Part shown: positions 23,101 to 38,532 of the stretch, one piece after another
Layout: every line of letters starts with the position of its first letter
How positions within the stretch are numbered: position 1 is the first letter of the stretch
DNA from: Dipteris shenzhenensis
Taxonomy: Eukaryota; Polypodiophyta; Polypodiopsida; Gleicheniales
Assembly: GCA_047967505.1 (NCBI GenBank)
Contig: CM106538.1
Direction: 5' to 3' (one strand)
DNA: 64,000 nt
Program-made: the position numbers and the translations under genes
Notes under the pieces: model-generated
Seen by the model: the letters and a program-made list of their open reading frames with translations, nothing else
What the model was told of the DNA's origin: nothing
Database searches by the model: none

Positions 23101-26090
23101 GTGGCCGAAAGAGTAAGCAGGAAAGGGAGGGATGGAGATTGCTTGCAAGAAATGCTTGGATTAATGCTACAAATGCCATTTTTTTGTGTGTGTTTTGCAG
23201 CATGAAATTTTTATGGCATTTTTCTTTTAAAAAATACAACATTGTTGTGATTAATTGTCCTACAAACAACTCAAGCCGTAAAGCACCATGGAGTACAAGA
23301 ATATACATCACAAATGGATGCATACACTCATATACATCACCTATGGATGCATACACTTAAACTCACATCAATTTCCAATATTGTATTAGATGGACCCTTA
23401 GCATATATGTGTGCATAGAAGACCATTTCCTACATTGATCCCTGATTTCATAGTTAAATTATTCCCTTTCTCACATTCTAACATGTGAAGATTTAATGTA
23501 CATGCATTATGGGCACATCATATTGCAATTTATGACTAACTTTTTTTATGAATGCATGATACTTGTATATGGTCAAAGAAGGTATATTATCATTTTTGAA
23601 TGACAACATTACTCTATGCTCCATTTTATCCTATATTAGAAACTATGATCACTAGATATTACATAAATGTATTGCTCCATTATATCCTATACTAAAAACT
23701 ATTTTGACCCAAATACATAATGCCAATTGAGGTTAGTACTTATGACAAGTGATGAAAACAATCTAATGGTATGAATGAGATCTTGTAAATTTTGGATATA
23801 TAATATGTGTACTATGTTGATTGAGCTATTTTTCTAAGGGAATATTTTCAACTTAATTACTAAATACATACTTACAATGGTGACCTGATTCCCATCTATA
23901 TGTATAATCAAGTTTTACTTTGTGTATAAAAAAAAGCTTTTCCATAAGGTTAAAATTCGAATAGTATTTGTATTTGTTTAAGACTACCCATTGAGTTGGC
24001 TCCTATCCTTATATTGAACATGATAATGTTCATAAGGATTTAAATAGATAGCATTGGCTCTCTTTTTAGTGGTTGGGAATGAACCCTAAAAGTACCCTAA
24101 AACGACTATGTATTCCCTTATTTGTAGCATGGAAGTGATCATGGTAGAGTGGCATAATCCCTATTTTGCTTTTTTCATAGGTTCTTTTGCTACTCATGGT
24201 TGGCGGATACACCACGTCATAGATCTGAATAGATATTTGGTTTTTGGCTTCAACTTGCTTGACTAGACTTTCCTTGATGATTGTTCAATTTTGCATGATG
24301 AGTAGTCATTGGCTTAATTGATGCATTAAGTGCAATGTTTTCCTTAAAGTTTTTCATACTACAAGATACGAGTTTGCTTATAGGGGTGGAAATAGAAGCT
24401 TGTTAACGCCTGGTGCATATTTTCCGTTAGATGCAGCAGGATACTAGTTACAGAGTGTCTTTGCCAATTATTTCACTTGAATCATGCTCCTCTTATGCTT
24501 GAGTTTGTGGTCACGTATTGAGTTTAACATAATAGTCTATAGGATACTTGATGAGCACTCAACATAGTGGTTAGATGCATTCATTTCTAGTTCCGATAGA
24601 ACTATCATTCAGACATTGGTCATAATAGAAGTATGGAGGGCTAAAATCCTTTTTTGGCTCCCTAAGTTTTTTAAAGCATGGTATTGTCCAGATTACATAG
24701 GTATTTTCACTAAGCAAAATTAATCCTTATGATGAAAATGTGTTTTTTTTCTTTTGACATAGTTAGTTCTGTTTCCATGTTTTTGGATCGAATGTATGGA
24801 TGATCTTCTGCAAGCATAAAAGACATGATATGTATATGTAGCACATGATCATGTTTACATATTTTCAGTCATATATTCTACCTTGTGATCTATCATTATC
24901 TTGCTGTGTGGATGTTCAATCTGAGTAGTGTTTGCTTTTTTTATCGCAAATTTTATGTATTGTTGTGTCTCTACCTCTCCACAACGACTCAAATGTGATA
25001 GTATGGGGATGAAAGAGAAGTTAATTGTGAGTTTCATGCATGCCTTCATTGTTGGAATATGTTTAATTTGCTTATGATCACATCAATTGTTCCAATGATA
25101 TTGAGAGGAATAAGATGCTGGATGAGGTTCTCGCTCGCTTGAAACGTATTTAATCTTGCTCACTTATTTGGGATCGCTCACTTTCCTCCGCTCGCTTTTT
25201 GGTAATCCTCTTGAGAGAGGGGCAAAAGAAAGATTGATTTTCATGCATCAGTAACTGTAATGCCTGAAAATCAATCTTCATTGATCCTTTCTCAAAGAAT
25301 CTCGTCCAGTAACTCCTTCTAAGCTCCAAACACCCTGCATCATTCATGGTTCGCTCAGAACATTGATTGCCTTGTATTCATGAAGGAAATGATTTCAGAT
25401 CATGGGAGAATCTCAGATGAGAAAGGAAGTGGCAAGATTTGAAGGAGAAGCACCCAAATTAGAGAAAGGAGAAGGTAGGTTGAATCTCATTCAAAAATCT
25501 TGAAATTTTTTAAAGAATGAGAGTGAAATGGGAGGGAAATGCATGTAGAGAAGAGAAGTGACGAGATTTTGGCATGAGAGTCCATCCCATGAGAGGGAGA
25601 ATAGAGAAAGAAGCTTCCCGAGCAAGAAATTTGAAAAGAGAGATGGAGCAAAGAAAAATTTGAAATGGTGCTCAAAAATGAGGGGGAAGGAAGAGGAATG
25701 AAAGAGAATGAAAGGAGTGTGGTAATTGGATGGGAGGATTTGGTTTAAGGTCAAATGATACAAGTTTGGTTGAGAAACTAGGTTTCTCAGCTTGGTTATA
25801 GTTAAAAAACGTGATGGGAGAGTTGAGGTAGCAAGTGGGTGCTTCACATCATTGTTTGGACCATTGAATAAAGAAATAGAGAAGTCAGGCTACTTCCAAT
25901 ATTCTACTGCCCTACACCAGCCCAATATTCTATTGGGTTTTATTCACCTTATTCTTCCATGTCACCAACCCAAGGGCTCCCTTACCCTTGAGGGCCCTTT
26001 TGAGTCCAAATTTTTTGTAATGGAATGTTCTGTAAAATTTAAATTCTCCTACTTATCTAAATTTTGTTTCAAAGGGTATGTCTCCCTTTA
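23101..26090. other. Intergenic, no gene recognised
   Basis: Mostly AT-rich with many stops on both strands. A small inverted repeat (AGATTGATTTTCA...TGAAAATCAATCT) lies at 25231-25279. The segment 25480-25700 is purine-rich and yields spurious Phe/Leu/Ser-rich minus-strand frames. Confidence 0.45.
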
Positions 26091-26645
26091 ACATTAGGGT
26101 TTCATCATTCATTATCATCATGTTAATGGTGGCGGACACCAGTGTAATTTTTACTAAGCTAAGTTTATAGTTTGGAGTTTAGGACTTAGGGTTTAGAGTT
26201 TTACCAATCATTATCAACGATGTTACTAACATGTTGTGAGATTATAATTTGAAACACTAGTGTATCTTTCCTAAGGTTTTAGAGTTTGGAGTTTAGGACT
26301 CAGGGTTTAGGGATTTATCAATCATTATCATCATGTTACTAACATCGTGTGAGATTATGAATTTGGAATACCAATGTCTCACAATTTATTGAGATAAGTT
26401 TAGAGTCTCGAGTTTAGGACTTAGGGTTTAGGGTTTTATCAATCATCATCATGTTTACTAACCTCTTACTAACATTGTGTGAGATTATGATTTGGAACAC
26501 TAGTGGCTCATCTTTACTAAGATAAGTCCATAGTTTGGAGTTTAGGGCTTTCGGTTTAGGGTTTATCAATCATTATCATCATGTTACTAACATTGTGTGA
26601 GATTATGATTTGTAACCATCTTGTGTCTCATCTATGTAGGATGGA
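26091..26645. repeat. Tandem repeat of 114-128 bp with telomere-like motif
   Basis: GTTTAGGACT or a close variant recurs at about 26177, 26291, 26412 and 26540, with a partial unit to the left. Each unit contains TTAGGGTTTA-like sequence, ATCAATCATTATCATCATG and TGTGAGATTATGA. Confidence 0.85.
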
Positions 26646-28790
26646 GAAAAACAAATATGAGTAAGTTTGACAGGATGAACGAATGCAACTACCTACAGAA
26701 TCGGCACATCAGACTTCTAGCTACTCAAAGTGGTGGCATGCTTCCTCATCATGCAACAAACATCCTTCCATATTTAATTTTGATTTACATATATATAAGT
26801 TTTCTATTTTATGGTCTTTTTGTGCTATGGTGTGTTCTATAGTTCTCTGCTATAGTTTCATGCTACATAGTTAGAAACATTAGCCAGCTTACCCTGCTAT
26901 TGTTTTCCTTTAAACACTTTTAATCATCTTGAAATAGTTTTGTTTAGACTTTATCCATGCAATATGGATAAAAGTTATCTATTCATATGTGATTTCTTGT
27001 GACCATTATATCAATGCTTAGGTTTCTTCTAAAATATATTTCTTATTCTTATTTTGGGACATGCAAAAGCTTAGGTATTTGTGATTGCATTGAGTATTTT
27101 CTGACCCCCATCTTTCGCTCCACCTTCATCTTTTGGTCACCTTAATTTGAGCCCCTGTTGTTATAGTAATAATCTTTCACGTATATTTCACTTTTTAGGC
27201 GAGAATTTAGAAAGCAATCATCTATTCTATTGGCTATAAGGAACAATGGACCATACTACTAACTTAGGAAATTTTATAGACTCCTCATTCTCATTGTACA
27301 TCATAAATTGACCAATTATTGATATTAATTTGTTTGTGGTTTCATAAAAGTAAATGCTTGGATTGAGGTGCTAATATTGTGGTTCTTTCTTTTGTAAATG
27401 AATTCAATTTTATCAACTCCAAAGAGCAAGCACAAATGAGGGGCCAATTTCTTTACAGTAGCAAAGTACCATAGGATTGTAATTTGTACATGATGCAAAG
27501 GTGCAACGCACCATAACTAGGACACATATTTGGGATAATAGTCACTTCAAACCTCCACTTCCTCCTCCATTGCATGAGAATGAAAAGTTTCTCAATACTT
27601 GTTTCATATCGGTATTTCTTATTGCAAGTTTTACTATTTTTATTCCCACACCATCTCCAATAGGGAGAGGAAGTACTTCAAGGAGTTGTGCACGAGCATG
27701 CTATACATTATTAACCTCGTAAATACTAGTTCATAGTGAATCATAGGCATGTGCTAAGGGACATACGTGCAATTAAAAGAAGGTGAAAGTCAATCCATAC
27801 AAGCAATGAAGAGGAGCATGCAATGAATGGAGCATGGATGAAGCAGACACCAATGATGATGCAAAGGTCATGCTCGAGGGGGGGTCACTATATATAAACC
27901 CTCTATACCACGTGCATTCAAGGCCTATTTCTAAAATCCCTTATCTGTAAATTTTTCATTAATAAAATGTACCCCTTTTCTATAAAAATCTGTAAATTTT
28001 TTCCAAAACTATTTTAAATAGCCCCTTATGTATATTTATTTCTATAAATTTTATAAATTAATAATATCCTTCTATTGACTCACGTGATAGGGTTACATAT
28101 GATGAGTGACCCCCCCGAGAGGTCATGCAAGACTAAGTACATGCATTCTATGTACATGCAAGACTATGTTCCTTTAGATGATGATTAGTCATGCAAGACT
28201 AATCCTCCTCTAAAGGCACATCTGGATGAGTAGCCCCCTCCTCTAGAGGTACATGCAAATAATGAACGAGGAGAAGGGGATGGTGATAGTAAGGCATTAA
28301 GTTGCTAAGTGTGTAGTCAAGGGCCAAGGCCAAAGGAAAGCAAAACCTAGCAAGGACAATATGGCCAATCTTCACACATGGGACAAAGACTTGAGATTTG
28401 GAGAGAGAGAGCAACTTGTGTACAAGCCCAAACACACTATGCAAGAGATTGCAAGTACAATATCAAAAGAAGGATAACTGACCCAAGTAGGAAGAACAAT
28501 AATTACATGAGTCACAATTAGTGCATGCTCATTGTGTATGGTGTAAGAGCGTTGAGGTGAGGTTCACAAACACACACACACACGCACGTGCACATACATG
28601 CGCACGCCTGCATGCACAAACTCACCCGCACAAAGCATGCGCAAGGAGGATAATCAACCCAAGTTGTAACAAGGTAACTTAGATGAGGCACATATAATAC
28701 CATAATAGAAGTTGGCATCCTAGTGCGAGCTCATTGTTTATAGCATGAGAGCATTGATTTTGAGAGAACTAGAAGCTGACCTCCTACTGC
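26646..28790. other. Intergenic, no gene recognised
   Basis: No supported gene. Short repeats include CATGCAAGACTA three times at 28125-28200 and a (CA)n with CGCACGTGCAC at 28567-28595. TATATATAAACC at 27889 resembles a TATA box but precedes no recognisable gene. Confidence 0.45.
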
Positions 28791-28807
28791 ATGGTCATTG
28801 TGTATGG

Positions 28808-28808
28808 C

Positions 28809-28861
<53 letters not shown>
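28808..28861. repeat. (GA)n microsatellite
   Basis: Pure dinucleotide run of about 27 units, downstream of the GAPDH gene. Confidence 0.95.
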
Positions 28862-28862
<1 letters not shown>

Positions 28863-28899
28863 ATATATAAATAAATATACGGCAAGCTCTACTTAACCA

Positions 28900-29147
28900 A
28901 AGCACATCATTGCTCCATAACTTCAAAATTTGTGATTCCCACGTAACTAGTTACAGACATCTAATTTGTGATAGTGCCTAGGTTTTTCATCTTATTGAAT
29001 CATTATTTTGTGAATGAATCCAACTTGTAGATGTCCAAGCCAATAATAATTCCCATCAAATTTTTCATAATAATATCTTTGTTTCACCAGTCCATGCTTG
29101 AACTTTTGTGTTGACTAATACATGAACGCCTCAATGATCTAAAAAGT
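28900..29147 (-). other. Probable 3' flank/UTR of the GAPDH gene
   Basis: The AT-rich region after the stop codon contains TTCAATAAGATG on the minus strand near 28993, about 150 nt past the stop. That resembles a plant near-upstream polyadenylation element (AATAAG). The poly(A) site is not determinable here. Confidence 0.4.
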
Positions 29148-32595
<3,448 letters not shown>

Positions 32596-32756
32596 CTTCT
32601 GGCGGCTGATGTGAGATTGAAGAAACGCAAGCGGGAAAACAACAACAATCCAACTGCAAGATTCAAGAGCGTGGAGATGGATTAGGAAGGATGAATCAAT
32701 GGTGATGAAGATGAAGGAGATGCAGCAAGAGGGAATCGTCGAAGTTTGGGCTGCGT

Positions 32757-33093
32757 GAAGACTCGGAGCAAAGCAAGGCGTAGAAATAGATAATTTCTTA
32801 TTTTGCATAGAAGAATCTTGATTGCTGGCAAGACCACCTTGGATGACTAGATTAGGTCGTCATTAGCCCCTTAATTGACGTCAATGATGATCCCATCCTT
32901 GTAAGTTGTAACCCTCCTTGGTTTGAACTGAAGACTCGGAGCAAAGCAAGGCGTAGAATTAGAATATTTCTTATTTTGCATAGAAGAATCTTGATTGCTG
33001 GCAAGACCACCTTGGATGACTGGATTAGGTCGTCATTAGCCCCTTAATTGACGTCAATGATAATCCCATCCTTGTAAGTTGTAACCCTCCTTG
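32757..33093 (-). promoter_or_regulatory. Duplicated GAPDH upstream region with TGACGTCA sites
   Basis: Two nearly identical 164-bp copies (32757-32920 and 32930-33093, period 173) lie 162-498 bp upstream of the GAPDH start codon. Each carries a perfect palindromic TGACGTCA (32876-32883 and 33049-33056), the kind of site bound by plant bZIP factors of the TGA/CREB-like class. No convincing TATA box is seen. The intervening 32596-32756 is CT-rich in the sense direction, like a plant 5' leader. The regulatory role is inferred from position and motif only. Confidence 0.5.
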
Positions 33094-33394
33094 TCAATCT
33101 TTTGACTTTGAGGTTAGATCTTTACGTCATCACATTGCCACCTTCTCTCAAAACAAGTGGCATTACCTTGAGGCTCAACCGAACATCCCTCACGCACATT
33201 GCACTACCACCTGTTAGAACTGTGGAGCATCTGCAAATTGCAAGCCAAATTGCCATATCCACCTCCCGAAAGTCTAGGGTGCTTGAAAACTTGACATGCT
33301 CTTTAACATAAACAAGGTGAATGATATTTAATCATTCATAAGGCCTGCCCAAGATCAAACAAGATGAATTTCATTCATGTGGCCTGCCAAGAGA
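33094..33394. other. Upstream spacer, no gene recognised
   Basis: No supported feature. GATGAATTTCATTCATGTGG at 33362 is a short inverted repeat duplicated at 33919. Confidence 0.4.
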
Positions 33395-34008
33395 GAGAAG
33401 AAGAAGGAGAAGAGAGAGAGAGAGAAGAAGGAGAAGAGAGAGAGAGAGAGAGAGAGGCTTGCCCAAAGTGAGAGAGAGAGAGAGAGAGAGAGAGAAATGG
33501 AAGAGGAGAGAGAGGGAATGAATGCACTTCCAAAAAAAGGACACCCAAATTTGAAAGACATGCTCTAAAGTCAACACACCAACCAATCAAAGAATTTGCA
33601 AAAAAAACATGTCTAGAAAATGCTAAAAATGATTTTTGGTTTCTGAAAGTTGAACCTTCACTAAGGCTACCTAAAGGCAGGCCAAAAAGCAAAAAAGAAT
33701 ACACTGGAGATGGTGTGTAGGAAGATTGTAGGAGATAAAGAGAGGAGAGAGAGAGAGAGAGTAGAGAAAAAGGTGGAGGATTCCAAGGGAAAGAAATAGA
33801 AAGTGGGGAGGTGGACCAATCATAAAATTTAGACTTTCACAAAAAGAAATTTCTGAATTTTGGCTTTCACAGAACACACACCGGTCCCTATACCCTTCCC
33901 CACTGGGGCAAGGCAAACAAGATGAATTTCATTCATGTGGTCTACCCTAGATGGTGAGTGGAAAAGGGGGCGCATTGCAAGGTGAAAGAGAGAGAGAGAA
34001 GAAGAAGA

Positions 34009-34054
<46 letters not shown>

Positions 34055-34150
34055 GGGGGAGAGAGAAAAAAGTGGAGGATTTGAAGGGATGAAGAAAAGA
34101 GGAGAGAGAGAGACAGAGAGAGAGAGAGAAAGGTGGAGAATTTCATGGGA
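33395..34150. repeat. (GA)n microsatellite region, duplicated
   Basis: GA runs lie at 33395-33495, 33741-33765, 33985-34050 and 34100-34130. The unit AACAAGATGAATTTCATTCA followed by GA repeats occurs at 33358 and 33915, and AAGGTGGAGGATT-like sequence recurs, so this is a diverged duplication of about 560 bp. Confidence 0.8.
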
Positions 34151-34153
34151 TTC

Positions 34154-34650
34154 TCATATGCACCTCCAATCAATGCATGCGAAAAGGCCTGCCCAAAAGA
34201 AATGGGTATTAGAATAAAGCCAGAGAAATGAAACTAAACGATATTGATTTATTAACTCGCTCAACAATTCGAAGCTCATGAAATGTGTAGTGACCCATAC
34301 GGGGCCATTTCGCACAGAAGCCTCTAACATTGGCATTGTCCTCACACTATCCAACTTCTTCACAGAAACTCTTGAGGAGTGAGGTAAAATGCTTCGATGG
34401 ACCGATCCCTCCCACTCCCGATTTTTGGCTAAAACCAATTGTAGCCAATCATAGCTCTTTGAACTTGAACTGCTGCCTCGGATGGTGAGGCTTGGGTCAA
34501 CACATCCTGCTCAACCTCAAGGCATTTTTGTGCCCTTTTCTGATGGACATGCCAAATGTCAAAGAACATAAAGCATTTGGATACTTCAGGGCAATGCACT
34601 AGGTGAGGTCCGATACGTGCATATGTTATAGGACATCCTAGTAAAGAAAA
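34154..34650 (-). other. Unidentified coding-like segment, possibly an exon
   Basis: On the minus strand, TTTACTAG at 34649 could be a splice acceptor. It is followed by about 70 open codons to a stop near 34440, with normal protein composition (GPHLVHCPEVSKCFMFFDIW, later ASPSEAAVQVQRAMIGYNW). An overlapping or adjacent frame, 34154-34438, reads REWEGSVHRSILPHSSRVSV and RTMPMLEASVRNGPVW. I recognise no family. It may be the end of a decayed gene. Confidence 0.25.
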
Positions 34651-35863
34651 TATGCACCCAATTGATTTCTATAGAAAGCAGCTGCACACAAGCAGTTAGC
34701 TGTGCAAGCCTTTGCAATTTTCGAAGTATCAACGATCAGGGTCTCAGTCATGAAATTGTTGGCAAAATACTCTACTTAAGATCTGCTTATCACAGCTTCT
34801 AGTGTTCCATGTCATGGGAAACTAGGGGATGCAACTACTAAAACTCATGGACTGAGAACAGCACACAACCAACGGCAAGAGTAGAAGCAGAAGCTGTTGT
34901 TGCTCCTTCTCCTTCTGCCTGAAAGATATTGTTTCTACTGTAGTTATGCTTCTCTTTGTTCACAGCAGCTTGTTGCCTACAGCGTCTCCTTTAGCACCAT
35001 CTTCACCCCAAAATTGATCTCATAGTTGTCCAATTCGATAGAGGTCTCCCGTCTCGTGTTCTTGGAATTTTTCCTTATGGGCGTCATTGATGCAAAGGCT
35101 TTTGGGCATCATTTCCTCCCCATTTTCCACTCTCTCTTTCATCTTCTGTCCACAACACTAAGCATATGTGATCAGAAGGCAGGCTCAGCATATCTCAAAA
35201 TGTCCTACAGCAAAATGAATGCATAGTAGCAATAGAACTGACCATATAATCTCTTAATCAAAGCAAAAAATGAATTGGCTGTTGACAATTCGATGTGTGG
35301 AAATGGCCTTCTTGGATCACAAAACGCTAGTGATAGAACGTTGAGAAAACTCCTTGCCGAGTAGAGAATGCTAACTTACTCCTCCAAATTGCATGTTGAA
35401 CCACCAAGGAAAATGCCGAGTGAACACAAAACACCAGAATCTCAGCAACGAAGCCCTAGGGACCAACGGATTCTTCAAAGGGTCACAAAACCTACACAAT
35501 TTCTCTATGAATTAGCAACCATTAGAACAACTACACTGGCTCGGACTGTACCCTCAACAAGCTGCCGCATGTCATAAAGCCTCCATACACTATAACTTGT
35601 TGGAGGGGGAGGTCAAGCAAAGGAGTTCAAGCACATGTGAGTGCATGAGATGATAAATAGTCTCTAGGATATTAAGCTACAAAGGAAGCAAGAGGAAATC
35701 GACTAGCGCGCGCGACCAAATAAGCTACATGTAATGCCTGAGAGCCCAACTGTGTGAGAAGAGATGAAGATCAAAGGATTACGATAAGCTTCGCACAAAT
35801 CACCTAACCAAAAACGGCAACTCTACAAGATTTTGCATGTATGATTTTGATCATGTAAACTAG
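34651..35863. other. Intergenic, no gene recognised
   Basis: Short frames without domains. I looked for the N-terminal half of an AP2 domain (YRGVRQRxWGKWVAEI) matching the fragment downstream and did not find it. Confidence 0.5.
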
Positions 35864-36111
35864 ACATTAGGGACCGCATCGATAAATGCAGACACTGGCT
35901 CAGCATGTTTGATACTATAGAGGATGCTACAAAGGCACACGATGCTACTGCTAGAAAAGTTAGGGGAGCCAAAGCACGCACAAACTTCTCTATACCTTCA
36001 TCTGAACCTCTAACTCCATTGAATCTGCTTTCTCAATGGCATGCGGGAATTCTCCAAAATGATGAACTAGTGATTGAAGGGGAAAGCCGAGACGGAGGTA
36101 GCCATGATTAA
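35864..36111 (+). pseudogene. AP2/ERF transcription factor, C-terminal half of the AP2 domain
   Basis: AP2/ERF proteins are plant DNA-binding regulators. The frame reads IRDRIDKCRHWLSMFDTIED, continues ATKAHDATARKVRGAKARTNF (one residue trimmed in other quotes), and ends with a short Ser/Leu-rich tail at the TAA at 36109. This matches the third strand and helix of an ERF domain (usual form EIRDPxxxxRVWLGTFDTAEEAARAYDxAARKxRGxKAxxNF). The usual GT of WLGTFDT is replaced by SM. The first half of the domain (YRGVRQRPWG) is missing upstream: the frame is closed by TGA near 35848. CTAG at 35863 could be a splice acceptor, but I found no partner exon. Truncated relic is the better reading; a terminal exon of a split gene remains possible. 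Confidence 0.7.
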
Positions 36112-36257
36112 AGGGGGAGAAAGAGAAAGAGAGCCAAGGATGGAAAGATCTGCCAGAGAGCACGGGGAGGGAAAAAAAAAGAAAGGCCCATGTGGGCATT
36201 ACATGTGTACCAACCAAAGCGGTGCAAAAATTATCCACAAATAATTTAACCAAAATT

Positions 36258-36410
36258 GTGTATTTTTCTCTTTAAGCTCCAAATGTTTAAACCTTCCCCA
36301 TTGGGGTCAGGCCAAAAAGAGAAATAAAAATAACTAAATACCTTATTTTTCTCTTTGGAGGCCAAACTATTACCAAGGCCTACCCATTGGGGCCAGGCCA
36401 AAAAGAATCG
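36258..36410. repeat. Diverged tandem duplication of about 90 bp
   Basis: TTTTTCTCTTTAAGCTCCAA...CCATTGGGGTCAGGCCAAAA and TTTTTCTCTTTGGAGGCCAA...CCATTGGGGCCAGGCCAAAA are two copies of one unit. Confidence 0.75.
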
Positions 36411-37996
36411 AGAGTCTAAAGTTGCATCTTCAAGAAGGGCTCCCAGCGGCAAAATGGGGATCCTTCCATCTCTGTATACGGGGACCCTCATTCTTTCCCT
36501 TTCCATACCGTACCAACTACTTACACCCACAAATGTATCTACTCACAAGTTTACATAGGAGCGATGAATAAGCAATCCATCTTAAATGACTACAAAAAAT
36601 TAAAAGGAAGGTTGCATGGAAAGGCTTTCTATTTTAGATACACCCTTCCTTATTGAAAAAATTTAAAAGTCAGCTATCATTTGGATCCGACACACATATT
36701 AACATTTTTTTCTAAAAGCCTATGGAAGCATATGGTAGGAGATAAAGAGAATTGGAAGCCTCGAGGTTCATTGGAATAAATAGGTACATCTGGCCAATAT
36801 AGATGAATGGGAAATTGAAGTTGCCAAAGGCATTGTGGGTTTTTACTCCAATGGAAGAAAGGTATTCCAAAAGTGTGATTGCAAGCATGAAAATTGGCAC
36901 AAGATGCTACTTGGTGTGCTTCATATTTTCATGATTAAGCACATCTAAATATTATCCTCTACATATATATTAATACATTGTCTTGCAACATTATTGCTTC
37001 CAATAGAAATTCGGGTTTGCTTAACAGAGTCCAGTTGCCATCAATAAGATATGCACTATCATGAGGTGTGCATCCCAAAATCATGATCCATCATTGAATT
37101 GTTTTTGTTTTCTTCCATGTACATAATTGTGCTTCTAAATATCTTGAGGATATTTTAGGTTGATATCATCAAAGTAGATTTGCAAAGTAATCAATCAAGC
37201 AAATGAGAATTTCCCATTGTCATTGCACACTAGTTTCTCAAGGAACAATTTTACATATATGTGTCTAAAACCATTTTTTTGTGTCGATGCTCATTAGGGA
37301 AGAACACAATGCACCCCTGCATTTGTTTCTTGAGAATACTCACAAATCAACGGATGCATATTCCCACTATGCTTGCTCCTCGAGAATCGCAGAGAATGTT
37401 CAAATGAAATGTTTTAACAAAATGAACATATGAAGGAATTGTGCAAATCTATGGATATATTTCTTGGAGTGTTTCATGAAAGCGTTGAAAGGGCTTGTGA
37501 GTCGAATGAATCGAAGTTTTATGTCACAAAGTTTCTCATGCAATGGAATCCCTCAGTATCTCAACTCTGGGTTGATAAGGATGATCAAAATTGAAGGAAA
37601 TATGGCACAAGGGAAAGGCAAGCAAAGGAAAATGACTATTGCATTGGAGTTAAATGTCAACACATTTTGTCTCAATAACTACGAGGGAATGGGGAAATAA
37701 ATTGAAAGATGAAAAGAGGCATAGAAAGAAAACAACAAGGAGATAGAAAAGCTTTTAGAAAAAAAATAGAAGGGTTAGAATCTAGAAGATCTATGTCTGT
37801 TTCCAAGGAAATGCGCAATTACAAAGGCATGTTAGAGGGGAGTGATTGTGAGTGGTAGGGAATAAGAAATTGCGAAGGGTTGAGAGCTTCACAGAGCAAT
37901 CTCCTCCTTTTATGGTTTTCATGATGAGAAGTTGGAAATAGCATTGATTTCCTTGAAATACTAATTTTTCTTTTGATTTCATCTTTAGTATATTTT
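36411..37996. other. Intergenic, no gene recognised
   Basis: AT-rich left flank of the copia insertion. The 78-codon plus-strand frame at 37464-37700 has no domain. ATTTT at 37992-37996 is the left target-site duplication. Confidence 0.45.
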
Positions 37997-38502
37997 TGTA
38001 AGAAAATAATACAACGTCTGTGCTCAACAGATAACAGGATCTCGTACGCAAGAGAGAAAACAAGATGGTATGGAGATTCAACAATTTGACTATTGTAGAA
38101 CTGATACAATAGATGGCGCTGCCTCCCAACCGTGCGCTCCTGTGAAAGAAGCTTTGATGGTGTGCTGGAAACAGTAGAAGACAGAGGCTTGATGCCAAGG
38201 AATCAGGGTTGCTGTAGCCACTGATGAAATGGGCTTCACGGGCTTGCTCTTATATAGCCACCAGTCGTAGTCGGTTAGGCTCAATTGGGTGACCGACCCA
38301 GTCTGCCCAAAACGGTCGACCACCGACCATACGATAGAACCGGTGCGCAAAACAGAGCAACCATACGATAGAACCATTCGGCCCAGAGCCATACGGGACA
38401 TAACCAAGCTACTCAAATGCCTTCTCCTCATATGGGGGGCTTATAAGTAGAGTTAGCTGGTTCCCGTGCAGTTACACGAGAGTGGAGCATTGATATCTAA
38501 CA
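37997..38502 (-). repeat. 3' LTR of copia-1 (506 bp)
   Basis: Shares ends and most sequence with the LTR at 42595-43384 but lacks about 280 bp in internal blocks, including the stretch corresponding to about 43040-43255. TATATAAGAGCA on the minus strand near 38255 is a likely LTR TATA box. Confidence 0.95.
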
Positions 38503-38532
38503 CCCCCCCTCAATGTCCACCCACAAGTGAAC

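Noticed and set aside
27885-27900. TATATATAAACC as a promoter
   Set aside because: No gene or plausible coding start follows within several hundred bases.
37464-37700. 78-codon frame next to copia-1
   Set aside because: No domain, and it lies outside the element by its target duplication.
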